A stretch of 64,000 nt of DNA from positions 186,001 through 250,000 of the forward strand of contig NZ_LDOT01000023.1 in NCBI RefSeq assembly GCF_001029445.1, in the 5' to 3' direction. This DNA is from Photobacterium aquae. Its GTDB lineage: Bacteria; Pseudomonadota; Gammaproteobacteria; Enterobacterales; Vibrionaceae. A program made the translations under genes and the position numbers. The notes below the pieces were generated by a model, which was not told where the DNA came from, did no database searches, and saw nothing but the letters and a program-made list of their open reading frames with translations. Shown one piece after another: positions 17,163 to 26,247 of the stretch. Within the stretch, counting starts at the first letter, position 1. Every line of letters starts with the position of its first letter.

Positions 17163-17594
17163 ATGCTATATTTAATAACATTAGGGATGTTTCTTGCTTA
17201 TATCAGCATAAAAGATATCTTCTATCGGAAAATAAAAAATACTGATGTATTGATTGTTCTCGTCTTATCACTGCTTTTGTGTGTGACTCAGCAAAATACA
17301 ATTCATTCATATAGTTTTTTGATGATAGCGACGCTAACCATTTTGCTCGTTGCAATACATGCATTCGCAGCAGGTGATAGCAAGTTGGCAACGGCGTTGT
17401 CCGTTGCCATCCCTTTCTCTGAATTGTCGCTGGCAATTTGGGTAACACTGGTAGTTGGCGGCATTCTGGCATTGTTTTACTGGGTAAAGTACCGACTATA
17501 TCGTCGTGCTGCGCGCGGACAGGATCCTGGTATTCCTTACGGGGTTGCTATTTCCATCGGGTTCTATCTTTCTCTCCTTTCCTCTTACCTATGA
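17163..17594 (+). CDS. tadV: Prepilin peptidase TadV (CpaA-like)
   Basis: A 143-residue polytopic membrane aspartyl protease that would cut Flp, TadE and TadF leaders. The two catalytic aspartates fit D18 (in SIKDIFYRKI) and D72 (AGDSKL), the GD motif of the family. It lacks the N-terminal methylase domain of PilD, as usual for TadV. GIPYGVAISIGF at the end is also typical. It begins 13 bases after flp. Confidence 0.93.
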   Translation: MLYLITLGMFLAYISIKDIFYRKIKNTDVLIVLVLSLLLCVTQQNTIHSYSFLMIATLTILLVAIHAFAAGDSKLATALSVAIPFSELSLAIWVTLVVGGILALFYWVKYRLYRRAARGQDPGIPYGVAISIGFYLSLLSSYL

Positions 17595-17604
17595 ACCTGA
17601 ATTT

Positions 17605-18426
17605 ATGAGTTCTAAAGTTATTTTCTTTATCGCTTTCCTTGCTGTAGTTACTGGGTTATATGGTGTTTATGATGCACTGACACCAGTGCATCAATCTGAG
17701 CAAGCTGCACCGATTCAAGAGCAACCACTGCAGTATGTAACAATTTGGCGCAGTAAAGATAATCTAAAAAAAGGCCAAGCAATAAAAGCTGATGAATTGG
17801 TAAGAGAACAGGTTTTGCTTGATGAAGCCATTAAGTTTGGTATTAATTCAGATATTGAATTAGACTTTGCTCCAACCACATTGCTTAATGTTGATGTTCC
17901 GAAGGGAGCGTTGGTTTTTTCAGAATATCAAACGAAAAAAAATCAAGTTGGCTATCTGGATTTATTGGTTAGAAATGGGAAGACATTATATCCATTGCAT
18001 GTGTCTACTCGAAATCTAATTAATGGTTATATCCATCCTGGTGATTATATTGATATTCTTACAATTAGTTCGCCAAGTGAAAACCTATCTTCTCAAAATA
18101 ATCTCGTATCATCATTTGATGGTCTAGAAGCAAGACTATTCCTTTCTCATCTTCGAGTGATGAATATCGGCGATGAGTCCAACGATGTTGTGACGGCGAA
18201 GGCGGCAATGGAAACGGATGGGATGACAACCATCATCATTGAAGTCGATCCGGATGATATCGCACGTTTGTCATTGGCTCAAAAAACAACCCAGATTGAA
18301 ATATATCGCAGCCAACACTACCGCGGTGCGCTTGATGCCGTCGTAAGTGATGTTATTAACAACTATAGCGGCGTTGTGGAGTTGCGAGGCTCAACCAATA
18401 CGTCGAATTTTGGGGGACTGGATTGA
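17605..18426 (+). CDS. rcpC: Tad pilus assembly protein RcpC (CpaB-like)
   Basis: A 273-residue periplasmic protein with one N-terminal membrane helix (IFFIAFLAVVTGLYGVYDAL). It has a SAF/AFP-like domain (about 45-115) in which DNLKKGQAIKADEL and VDVPKGALVF are recognisable, followed by the RcpC domain with ISTRNLINGYIHPGDYIDIL-like residues. It works with the RcpA secretin. ATG 17605 is 10 bases after tadV; a longer open frame from 17506 overlaps tadV and is rejected. The first two thirds are clearly more AT-rich than the part after 18180. Confidence 0.9.
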   Translation: MSSKVIFFIAFLAVVTGLYGVYDALTPVHQSEQAAPIQEQPLQYVTIWRSKDNLKKGQAIKADELVREQVLLDEAIKFGINSDIELDFAPTTLLNVDVPKGALVFSEYQTKKNQVGYLDLLVRNGKTLYPLHVSTRNLINGYIHPGDYIDILTISSPSENLSSQNNLVSSFDGLEARLFLSHLRVMNIGDESNDVVTAKAAMETDGMTTIIIEVDPDDIARLSLAQKTTQIEIYRSQHYRGALDAVVSDVINNYSGVVELRGSTNTSNFGGLD

Positions 18427-19760
18427 TGCTGCTACGAATTGTGTTGCTCGTTATGTGTATTGTTGCGCCGTTGACGGTTCATGCCGGTGATCGCTATATC
18501 ACGCTTAACGATGCCCAAGATATCCATCTTCAACAGGATATTGAAAAAGTATTTATTAGTGCGCCGACCGTAGCCGATTATCAGGTCATAGATAAGCATA
18601 CCTTGGTTGTGTTTGCCAAAAGTGTGGGGCAGGCTCGTTTGATTGCCTATGGCAATGATGGTCAAGTGCTGTTGTCCCAGCGTATTTGGGTTGATCTTGA
18701 TCTGACTCAGATTCGTCGTCAGCTCCAGCTGCATTTTCCCAATTTGGCGATCAAACTTGAGTCGGTGGGGGAGCAGGTTGCCGTGAGTGGTACGGTTTAC
18801 TCTGAACAAGAACGCGATGATGTCTACCGCACGGTGGCGACGCTGTTAAAGCGAGCTAAAACCGAGAGGTATGAAAAAACAGATAAGCTCGAGTTCCAAG
18901 ATTCGGGGATGGAAGAGCCCGAAAGTATGATCTTTGCCCGCAACAATACATGGGAAGGCATTATCGAGCAGCTTAAAGTTGCCAGCGTACAACAGGTCAA
19001 CGTGAAGATTTCGGTGGCTCAAGTCTCAGAAACTTTTGCTAAAACGTTGGGTACGGATTGGAGCACGCTGGGTGCCAGTGTGGGTCAGTTTGCCTTTGCC
19101 CGTTTTAAGCCTGCTGATCTCAGTACGCTGATCACCGCCTTGGCTGACGATAGTATGGCGCAGATTCTGGCTGAGCCGAATTTAACCGTATTATCTGGTG
19201 AGTCAGCCAGCTTTTTGGTTGGCGGCGAGGTGCCGGTGATTGTGACCTCGAACAATAACGTTAATATCACGTTCAAAGAATTTGGCATCAAGCTAGATTT
19301 GACCGCCAAGGTTATGAGCAATGAGAAAATTCGGATGCAGCTCGCACCCGAAGTCAGTGACGTGACGAAATATATCAAAACGGCCGGCATGGAAGTGCCT
19401 CAATTAGCGACTCGCAAGGCAATGACAACCGTCGAATTGGCTGATGGCGAAAGTTTTGTGCTGGGCGGGCTAATGAGCAGCAATGATTTGGAGCAACTGC
19501 AGAAAGTGCCGTTGATCGGCGATCTACCTATTCTTGGTGCTGCATTTCGTAAGTCTGTTACCGAGCGCAAGAAAACAGAGTTGCTGATTGTTGCAACGGT
19601 TAATCTGGTTAAGCCGGTCTCACCTGAGGCAATTCAGTTGCCCTACATCAAGAAGACCTCAACCCTGTCTCGGTTGTTTAATGTACGTAATACCTCCAAG
19701 GGTGATCAAGCAGATGCCTTGGCTATTGATCTTCTGTCTCGAGGGGGATTCATCGAATGA
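18426..19760 (+). CDS. rcpA: Tad secretin RcpA (CpaC-like)
   Basis: A 444-residue outer-membrane secretin with a signal peptide (LLRIVLLVMCIVAPLTVHAG). It has an N-terminal BON-like/N0 domain (about 20-150) and the secretin core with LSGESASFLVGGEVPV, FKEFGIKLDLTAKV and VPLIGDLPILGAAFR. It forms the pilus exit channel. The ATG overlaps the rcpC stop (TGATG); a TTG one codon earlier is less likely. Confidence 0.93.
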   Translation: MLLRIVLLVMCIVAPLTVHAGDRYITLNDAQDIHLQQDIEKVFISAPTVADYQVIDKHTLVVFAKSVGQARLIAYGNDGQVLLSQRIWVDLDLTQIRRQLQLHFPNLAIKLESVGEQVAVSGTVYSEQERDDVYRTVATLLKRAKTERYEKTDKLEFQDSGMEEPESMIFARNNTWEGIIEQLKVASVQQVNVKISVAQVSETFAKTLGTDWSTLGASVGQFAFARFKPADLSTLITALADDSMAQILAEPNLTVLSGESASFLVGGEVPVIVTSNNNVNITFKEFGIKLDLTAKVMSNEKIRMQLAPEVSDVTKYIKTAGMEVPQLATRKAMTTVELADGESFVLGGLMSSNDLEQLQKVPLIGDLPILGAAFRKSVTERKKTELLIVATVNLVKPVSPEAIQLPYIKKTSTLSRLFNVRNTSKGDQADALAIDLLSRGGFIE

Positions 19761-20230
19761 AAAAGTGGATTGGGCTATTAACGGTATTGTTGTGCAGCGG
19801 TTGTTCTGACGCCTTGTATCGCGAGCAGGGGGCCGAAGCCTTGTATGTACCAGAGCAACATACCTATACGGTCTCTTTGGAACACTCCAAAACGGATATT
19901 GCCACTGAGTTGGAAGCCATTGTGAAGAACGCGATGAAGACCGATCGAGGTGTTGAGGTTCGTTATGCCTATCGTACCGCACGAGGTAAGGCTCTTGCGA
20001 TGGCGCAAACAAAAGTGTTGGCAGCAATGGGATTGGCTCCCAGTCAGTTTGCGGTGGTTTATGATCCTGCATCGGCCGGTGATCTGACGGTCATCGTCTC
20101 ATTGGCTAAGTTGGTGACCGAGACCTGTCCGCCGTTGGTGCTGGGGGGGCACAATGTTCGACGAGATTGTTTTGTCGAATCAATGAGAATGAAGCAAGTT
20201 GCTTATCCGAAGCATGTTTTGGGGCACTAA
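19757..20230 (+). CDS. rcpB: Tad locus lipoprotein RcpB (CpaD-like)
   Basis: A 157-residue lipoprotein (lipobox LLCSGC, Cys 16). Its place between rcpA and tadZ and its size match RcpB/CpaD, thought to help the secretin. Two later cysteines (in TETCPPL and RRDCFVE) could form a disulfide. Sequence conservation in this family is low, so the assignment relies on gene order. It overlaps the rcpA stop by four bases. Confidence 0.8.
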   Translation: MKKWIGLLTVLLCSGCSDALYREQGAEALYVPEQHTYTVSLEHSKTDIATELEAIVKNAMKTDRGVEVRYAYRTARGKALAMAQTKVLAAMGLAPSQFAVVYDPASAGDLTVIVSLAKLVTETCPPLVLGGHNVRRDCFVESMRMKQVAYPKHVLGH

Positions 20231-20233
20231 CCG

Positions 20234-21475
20234 ATGTTCGATTTAGCGAAAGCCATTAGCAAAAATGTTGCACCTCAGTTGCCGGTCGTGAATGGCCCCA
20301 AAAGCTGTACCTTGATTTACCAGTCACAGGCATGCCTAGCGTTGGTTCAGGAAGTTTTCGTATTCGAAGGCTGGAATCCGCCAATGGTAGAGAAAGAAGC
20401 CTTGCGTTCTTCAGAGTTTGATAATTCCGGGCTTAATGAAATCATTATTCTTGAGCTGAACGAATCGGCTAATGTCGTTGAAGATGCTAAGCGTTTTGCT
20501 AGCCAGATCCCGACCCACAAAGGGGTGATCATTTTTGGCAAGGAAGATGCAATTTCGACGCTGCGCGCGCTTAAAGACATGGGTTTCTACTATGTTTTCT
20601 GGCCTGTCACCAAGCAAGAGTTGGCTGATTTCCTGTCGCATGTGAGCAAGAACCTGCAGACATTTTCTGGGGTGAGTAACCTTCGAAAAGCCAAACGTGT
20701 TGCTGTGGTGGGGTCCAAAGGTGGGGTAGGGACGACAATGCTCTCTACAGAAATAGCGTCGGTACTGGCTTCTGATGGCACAGATACGGTCTTGGTCGAC
20801 CACCAATATGAGGACAGTAATATTGATGTAATGCTCTCTATCAAAGGGCTGAAACGGCACAATATTACCGAAATGACGATGCCTCTGCATGAGCTTGATG
20901 ATGAAAGCGCAATCAGCTTTTTGACGAAGGTTCGTGCGAATTTGCGGTTGCTAGCCTTGGATGGCGGTGAGTCGGATTACCAATTACTTGGTTTTAATCG
21001 GACGTTATGTCAATTACTTGGTCGTAATACCAACTACATTATTGAAGATTTTTCTGCTAGTACAGGGTTTAGAACCGATCCTCTGAGTTTGGTCGAACAC
21101 AATGATGTTGTCGTTGTTGTGATTGAGCCTTCCGTCTCTTCTGTCCGTAATGCGCGTCGACTGATTGAGCGAATTGCCAACCTTCAAATATCAGATACAA
21201 AAAAATTACGCGTTTTGACGGTTTTGAACAGTCACCGTCCTGATTCTGCCTTTGTGCTGAGCAAAGAAGAAGTTGCGGAATACCTAACAGTGCCGATTGA
21301 TGTCTATTTGCCGTTTAGCCGTTCTTTGGGGCGTTTGATTTTAGAAGGCAAGCGGGCACACAAGCATGACCGCCAGATGCAGCAGAGCCTTGATGAGCTA
21401 GTCAGGTTGATCAATGGGCAGCGCAACGAAACCAAGAGTCGAGTCAGCCAGCTACTAAGGATGTTTAAACGATGA
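20234..21475 (+). CDS. tadZ: Tad pilus localisation ATPase TadZ (CpaE-like)
   Basis: A 413-residue MinD/ParA-superfamily protein. The first 140 residues resemble a receiver fold without a standard phosphorylation site, as in known TadZ. A deviant Walker A follows at SKGGVGTT (161-168). It helps place the Tad machine in the cell. It starts three bases after rcpB and overlaps tadA by four. Confidence 0.92.
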   Translation: MFDLAKAISKNVAPQLPVVNGPKSCTLIYQSQACLALVQEVFVFEGWNPPMVEKEALRSSEFDNSGLNEIIILELNESANVVEDAKRFASQIPTHKGVIIFGKEDAISTLRALKDMGFYYVFWPVTKQELADFLSHVSKNLQTFSGVSNLRKAKRVAVVGSKGGVGTTMLSTEIASVLASDGTDTVLVDHQYEDSNIDVMLSIKGLKRHNITEMTMPLHELDDESAISFLTKVRANLRLLALDGGESDYQLLGFNRTLCQLLGRNTNYIIEDFSASTGFRTDPLSLVEHNDVVVVVIEPSVSSVRNARRLIERIANLQISDTKKLRVLTVLNSHRPDSAFVLSKEEVAEYLTVPIDVYLPFSRSLGRLILEGKRAHKHDRQMQQSLDELVRLINGQRNETKSRVSQLLRMFKR

Positions 21476-22740
21476 GTGCCAATAAGCAGCTTTATTTAGC
21501 TTTTCGCCAGCAGATTTTTGATGCGCTTGATGCAGAAGCCGTCCAGCAGATGGGGCGTGACGAGCTAGAAAAGCAAATTCAGAATGCGGTAGAGATCCTG
21601 GCGCGAGGAACTAACCGTCCAATTACCGCAATGATGCGTGCAGGCTTGGTGAAAAGCCTGCTTGACGAATTGTTGGGGCTTGGCCCGCTGCAGCCACTTA
21701 TCGAGGATCAGTCGATCACAGACATCATGGTTAACGGTCCGGACAATATTTTTTTCGAGCGTAACGGTAAGTTGCAACGCTCGGATATTACATTCGTTAA
21801 CGAGCCTCAACTGTTGGAAATTGCCAAGCGCATTGCGGCGCGTGTTGGCCGACGGGTGGATGAAATGTCGCCGACAGTGGATGCTCGCCTTGAAGATGGC
21901 AGCCGGGTCAATATTGTTATCCCGCCCATCGCGCTTGATGGAACCGCGATCTCTATCCGTAAGTTCCGTGAACAGAAAATTGGATTGGAAGAGCTAATCA
22001 GCTTTGGTGCACTGTCTTATGAAATGGCGCGTGTGCTGATGATTGCTGCGCGTTGTCGTTTGAATATTTTAATCTCGGGTGGTACTGGTTCGGGTAAAAC
22101 AACGTTGCTTAATGCATTGTCGCAATATATCGATAATGATGAGCGTGTTATCACCATTGAGGATGCGGCAGAACTTCGCTTGCAGCAGCCTCATGTTGTA
22201 CGCCTAGAGACGCGTGCCGCCAGCATAGAGAATACCGGTGCGATCTATCAGCGTGATTTGGTGATTAATGCCCTGCGTATGCGCCCTGATCGAATTATTT
22301 TGGGCGAGTGCCGTGGTGCTGAGTCTTTTGAAATGCTCCAGGCGATGAATACTGGCCATGATGGTTCGATGTCAACCTTGCACGCCAACTCGCCGCGTGA
22401 TGCCATTGCCCGTGTTGAGTCTATGGTGATGATGGCGAACTTGAATCAGCCGTTGGATGCTATTCGCCGTACTATTGTTAGCGCGGTGCAGTTGGTCATT
22501 CAGGTTAACCGTCTTCGTGATGGTTCGCGTAAGATCACTAGTATTTCTGAGATCGTGGGTCTTGAAGGAGATAATGTCGTAATGGAGGAGATTTTCCGTT
22601 TCCAGCCTGATGACACCCACTTTAGTGAGAAAGTACAGGGGCAGTTTGTTACTCAGGGCATTATGCAGCGTTCAGAACTGATGAAAAAAGCACAGTTCTT
22701 TGGTTTGCATAATGAGCTGATGGCTGCGTTTAGGCAGTAA
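21472..22740 (+). CDS. tadA: Tad secretion ATPase TadA (CpaF-like)
   Basis: A 422-residue hexameric ATPase powering pilus assembly. Walker A GGTGSGKT is at 203-210, the Asp box is in VITIEDAAELRL, Walker B in RPDRIILGECRGAE, and the His box in MSTLHANSPRDA. The N-terminal helical domain (1-70) is typical of CpaF. It is the best conserved gene of the operon. The start overlaps the tadZ stop. Confidence 0.96.
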   Translation: MSANKQLYLAFRQQIFDALDAEAVQQMGRDELEKQIQNAVEILARGTNRPITAMMRAGLVKSLLDELLGLGPLQPLIEDQSITDIMVNGPDNIFFERNGKLQRSDITFVNEPQLLEIAKRIAARVGRRVDEMSPTVDARLEDGSRVNIVIPPIALDGTAISIRKFREQKIGLEELISFGALSYEMARVLMIAARCRLNILISGGTGSGKTTLLNALSQYIDNDERVITIEDAAELRLQQPHVVRLETRAASIENTGAIYQRDLVINALRMRPDRIILGECRGAESFEMLQAMNTGHDGSMSTLHANSPRDAIARVESMVMMANLNQPLDAIRRTIVSAVQLVIQVNRLRDGSRKITSISEIVGLEGDNVVMEEIFRFQPDDTHFSEKVQGQFVTQGIMQRSELMKKAQFFGLHNELMAAFRQ

Positions 22741-22743
22741 GCG

Positions 22744-23652
22744 ATGTTCTTTTCCTTATCTTTGATTTTGTTCGGTATCGCCCTATATCTTTGGTGGGGC
22801 GGTAAGCGTGCTCGAAAAGTTTCATATTTTGAAGATATTAGCCAAGATGTTCCCAAGCTCGAATTTCAAGCAATAAATGTTAAAAGCCTGAACAAAGGCG
22901 GTCGGTTTCAGAGAATCAAGGATGAGTGCAGTCCGATCCTCGCCATGCTGGGAGATCGCGCTACGGTCATCATTACGGTTTTTCTCAGTACTGTGGTTAT
23001 GGTGGCTTGGTACATTAACTCGCAATTGCTGCATTTGCATTCGCAGTGGGTAACCTTGCTGTTTCCTGTGGTAATGATTTGGATGGGGTGGGGCTGGCTG
23101 ATCAAGAAACGCCGTAATGATTTTGAACGTAGTTTTCCTGATGCATTGAATTTATTGATGAGTGCGGTTACGGCCGGTGATAGCTTGATGCAGGCCATCA
23201 GTTATGTGGGTGAAAGTCTAGATAACGGGATAGGGCGTGAGTTTAAAAATATGGGCGAACGTCTGAAAATGGGCGAAAGCCCTGATGTTGTTTTTCAGCG
23301 TGCCAGCAAAAATTACCCTTATCCGGCTTTTTTGTTTTTTGTTGTGACAATGCGGGCCAATATGGCCCGTGGCGGCCAGTTGAAAAGCGTATTGGCTCGC
23401 TTGATTCGTGTATTGGTCGATGCACGTACGCTTGAAAAGAAAAAGATGGCGATGACATCAGAGGCACGTATCTCTGCCAAAATTGTCGCAGCCATTCCAG
23501 TGCTATTCATGGTGTTGTTAAACTATATTAATCCGGCAAATGTGGATTTTATATTGAATGACCCTCAAGGCCGTTATGTTCTTTATTATGTACTAGGCAG
23601 TGAAGCGATTGGTTTAGGCATTGTTTGGCTGTTGGTTCGGAGTGTGAAGTAG
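22744..23652 (+). CDS. tadB: Inner-membrane platform protein TadB
   Basis: A 302-residue GspF/TadB-family membrane protein with the conserved cytoplasmic helical domain (FPDALNLLMSAVTAGDSLMQAI, about 130-150, then GEPL-like MGESPDVVFQRA) and membrane helices at the N-terminus, around 78-120, and near the C-terminus. It forms the platform with TadC. It starts three bases after tadA. Confidence 0.92.
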   Translation: MFFSLSLILFGIALYLWWGGKRARKVSYFEDISQDVPKLEFQAINVKSLNKGGRFQRIKDECSPILAMLGDRATVIITVFLSTVVMVAWYINSQLLHLHSQWVTLLFPVVMIWMGWGWLIKKRRNDFERSFPDALNLLMSAVTAGDSLMQAISYVGESLDNGIGREFKNMGERLKMGESPDVVFQRASKNYPYPAFLFFVVTMRANMARGGQLKSVLARLIRVLVDARTLEKKKMAMTSEARISAKIVAAIPVLFMVLLNYINPANVDFILNDPQGRYVLYYVLGSEAIGLGIVWLLVRSVK

Positions 23653-24497
23653 TGGCTATTTTTATATCTATTATATTGTTTGCTGTTGTTTTCGCTATTT
23701 TGTTCACTCGACATTATAAAAGTAGGCGTGCTAAGGCTAATGCGCGAGTCTATTTTAATATGCATCGTGAAAGCATGATTGAACGATTGAATATTATGCT
23801 GGTGCGTTTTGGACAGAAATACAGGAAGGAACTCGAGCAAAAATTGATTGATGCTGGTATTTATAATACCAATTTTGCTAAATATTATTTTCCGATAAAA
23901 ATGTCAGTTATTGGAATGGTTAGTATATCTATTGTCATGAGTGATTTCTCTAGTAGTAATAAACTTGTGATCGGTATGCTTTGCATGATTGCCATTATTG
24001 TAATTCCGGATATGGTATTAGCCGCACGTAAGGCGGCATTGATCCGAAAAACATCGCAGCAATTGCCTTATATGCTGGATATGATGTCGGTATGCGTACA
24101 GACCGGAATGACCATTGAGGCATCGCTGGTGTATCTTGGTGCTGAATTGGAATCGTTCGATAAGGACTTGTGCTTTCAAATACGTAAAACATCAGATTCG
24201 GCCCGATTATATGGGCTCGAAAAAGCCCTCAATGATTTAAGCGAGAGGATCCCGACCAGTGAAGTACGTAGTTTTGTTCTTACTTTAATCCAAAACTTAC
24301 AATACGGTACATCGATTGCTAATGTATTGAGTGATTTATCGGAAGATATGCGAAAGATGGAAGTGCTGACGATTGAGGAAAAGATCGGAAAATTATCAGC
24401 GAAAATGAGTATTCCATTGATTTTATTTATCATGTTTCCAATTGTTATTTTGATTTTGGCTCCTGGAATCATGCAAATGTCACTAGATATCGGATAA
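23652..24497 (+). CDS. tadC: Inner-membrane platform protein TadC
   Basis: A 281-residue GspF-family protein with the core LPYMLDMMSVCVQTGMTIEASL and membrane helices at the N-terminus, about 75-120 and the C-terminus. I chose GTG 23652, whose G is also the last base of the tadB stop; a TTG farther upstream lies inside tadB. This gene and tadD are visibly more AT-rich than rcpA-tadA. Confidence 0.9.
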   Translation: MAIFISIILFAVVFAILFTRHYKSRRAKANARVYFNMHRESMIERLNIMLVRFGQKYRKELEQKLIDAGIYNTNFAKYYFPIKMSVIGMVSISIVMSDFSSSNKLVIGMLCMIAIIVIPDMVLAARKAALIRKTSQQLPYMLDMMSVCVQTGMTIEASLVYLGAELESFDKDLCFQIRKTSDSARLYGLEKALNDLSERIPTSEVRSFVLTLIQNLQYGTSIANVLSDLSEDMRKMEVLTIEEKIGKLSAKMSIPLILFIMFPIVILILAPGIMQMSLDIG

Positions 24498-24503
24498 TCG
24501 GCT

Positions 24504-25220
24504 ATGAAAAAAAATCAGTTTGTCATTGCGACTATGGTGGTAGCATTATTGAGTGCATGTTCGTCTACCGTAGTACCTACTACAACCGTAACTGATATGA
24601 CTAAATTGGGTAACACTCAAGGTGTGATTGAATATTACAAACAGCAATTAGTTACCCATTCTGACGATGAGTCTATTATGATTAAATTGGCTGATGCGTA
24701 TTTTAAATCTGGAGATGTAGAGTCAGCATCATTTTATGTCCATCATGTTCTTGAAAAAAATCCACGGATTGAAAATGCTCAACTTTATGTATTGTTAGGT
24801 GATATATATAGTCGGCAAATGCAATATCAGAAGGCACTTTCTGCATTTGATAGAGCCTATGTAAGTGGTGATGCTAGTGCTGATTTACATATTCGCCGCG
24901 GTATGGCTTATACCGAGTTGAAACAATATTCTGACGCAGAAGATGAATTTAATGCAGCACGCCTTAACGGCGGTGATGATCTGACAATAAAGAATAATCT
25001 TGCGGTACTGATGTTAGCACAAGGGCAATATAAATCAGCCGTTGAGATGCTTATGCCTGTTTATAGACAGAACCCTAATAATCAGACATTGAATGTTAAC
25101 CTTGCAATTGCATTGATAAAAGCAGGCAATAAGGACACTGCAATTGACGTATTGAAGACGATGTATGGCCACGAAGATTTGAATAAACTTGTGTTGCAAG
25201 TACAGCAGATGGGGCAATAA
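24504..25220 (+). CDS. tadD: TPR lipoprotein TadD
   Basis: A 238-residue lipoprotein (lipobox LLSAC, Cys 19) built of tetratricopeptide repeats from about residue 40 to 225 (for example ALSAFDRAYVSGDASADLHI and NNLAVLMLAQGQYKSAVEML). TadD acts as a pilotin or assembly factor for the secretin complex. It lies six bases after tadC. Confidence 0.9.
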   Translation: MKKNQFVIATMVVALLSACSSTVVPTTTVTDMTKLGNTQGVIEYYKQQLVTHSDDESIMIKLADAYFKSGDVESASFYVHHVLEKNPRIENAQLYVLLGDIYSRQMQYQKALSAFDRAYVSGDASADLHIRRGMAYTELKQYSDAEDEFNAARLNGGDDLTIKNNLAVLMLAQGQYKSAVEMLMPVYRQNPNNQTLNVNLAIALIKAGNKDTAIDVLKTMYGHEDLNKLVLQVQQMGQ

Positions 25221-25225
25221 GTCTT

Positions 25226-25711
25226 ATGAGACTGGCAAGGCAGAAAGGTGCTGCTACCATCGAGTTTGCACTTGGCGGGATCCTGTTGATGCTGGTCTCG
25301 TTCGCAGTTATCGAGGTTTGTTTTCGCATTTATGTCGTCAATGTGACGGAATATGCCTTACGAGAAACGATCCGTGAGACGAAAACATATCAAGGTAAAA
25401 GTAACTACGATCGCTATCAGATGCAGTTTAATCGTTTTTTATCTCAAGAAGGGACTTTATGGCATTTTTTGGTAGCCAAAGATCAATTTACTCTGTCTGC
25501 AAAATATTATAAGTCATACCGTGATTTGGTTGATAATCGAGCCGCGAGTGCGAGTGATGTTTCACCTGAGTATGTATTGGCAGATATAACCCTTTCTTAT
25601 TATTACCAGCCACCTTTATTGGCTTTAGCAGATAAAAAAGTCACGATTTCGCGATCGATGTTATTGAACTTAGAGCATGAAGGATGGCCCGGTGAAGATA
25701 TTGGTCGGTAA
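25226..25711 (+). CDS. tadE: Pseudopilin TadE
   Basis: A 161-residue minor pilin-like protein with the TadE N-terminus: basic leader MRLARQKG, cleavage after G8, then AATIEFALGGILLML with Glu at mature position 5. The remainder is a short periplasmic domain. It overlaps tadF. Confidence 0.9.
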   Translation: MRLARQKGAATIEFALGGILLMLVSFAVIEVCFRIYVVNVTEYALRETIRETKTYQGKSNYDRYQMQFNRFLSQEGTLWHFLVAKDQFTLSAKYYKSYRDLVDNRAASASDVSPEYVLADITLSYYYQPPLLALADKKVTISRSMLLNLEHEGWPGEDIGR

Positions 25712-26246
25712 GCAAAAACAGCACGGGGCAATGGTTGTTGAGTTTGCACTGGTGCTGTTTATGTTGTGTGCATTGTTTGTTTTTGTTTCTGATCTTAGCC
25801 ATCAGTTATTGGTGCGCTCGCAGCTTGACCGAGCAAGTTTTTCATTGGTTAACATATTGAAAGAACGCACTCGTTATTATGGGTCAATGGTTGATGGCAA
25901 GCCAGTACCTAGATTTGAACTGTCGCAAAGAGATATTAGTGATATGCAGAGATTGGCAGGGCGCTTGCTTGATACTCCCGTTGATGATGTCGCCATTAGT
26001 ATTGAAGCTATCGTTGATAATGATATTCAGCCCGCTTTTACGAGTGCCGCGTTTAGGCGTCTGGGATGTGTGCCAGTGTCGTCGATGGTGTCAAATCGGG
26101 ACTTGGTTCCCGTGGAAAATGGTAAGGCATATCCGCTATATCGAGTGACCTTGTGTTCGCCCGTTTCTTCGTGGTTTGCACCATTTATGGGGATGAAACG
26201 TAAAAATCCCACGGTCGTTTCTAGCTCAATTATGCCAGGCCGTTAA
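25692..26246 (+). CDS. tadF: Pseudopilin TadF
   Basis: A protein of about 184 residues with a TadE/TadF-type leader: KQKQHG then AMVVEFALVLFMLCALFVFV, Glu at mature position 5. I favour GTG 25692 because GAAGGA lies eight bases upstream; ATG 25677 five codons earlier is the alternative. Both overlap the end of tadE. Two cysteines (LGCVPVS and TLCSPVS) may form a disulfide in the periplasmic part. Confidence 0.88.
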   Translation: MKILVGKQKQHGAMVVEFALVLFMLCALFVFVSDLSHQLLVRSQLDRASFSLVNILKERTRYYGSMVDGKPVPRFELSQRDISDMQRLAGRLLDTPVDDVAISIEAIVDNDIQPAFTSAAFRRLGCVPVSSMVSNRDLVPVENGKAYPLYRVTLCSPVSSWFAPFMGMKRKNPTVVSSSIMPGR

Positions 26247-26247
26247 T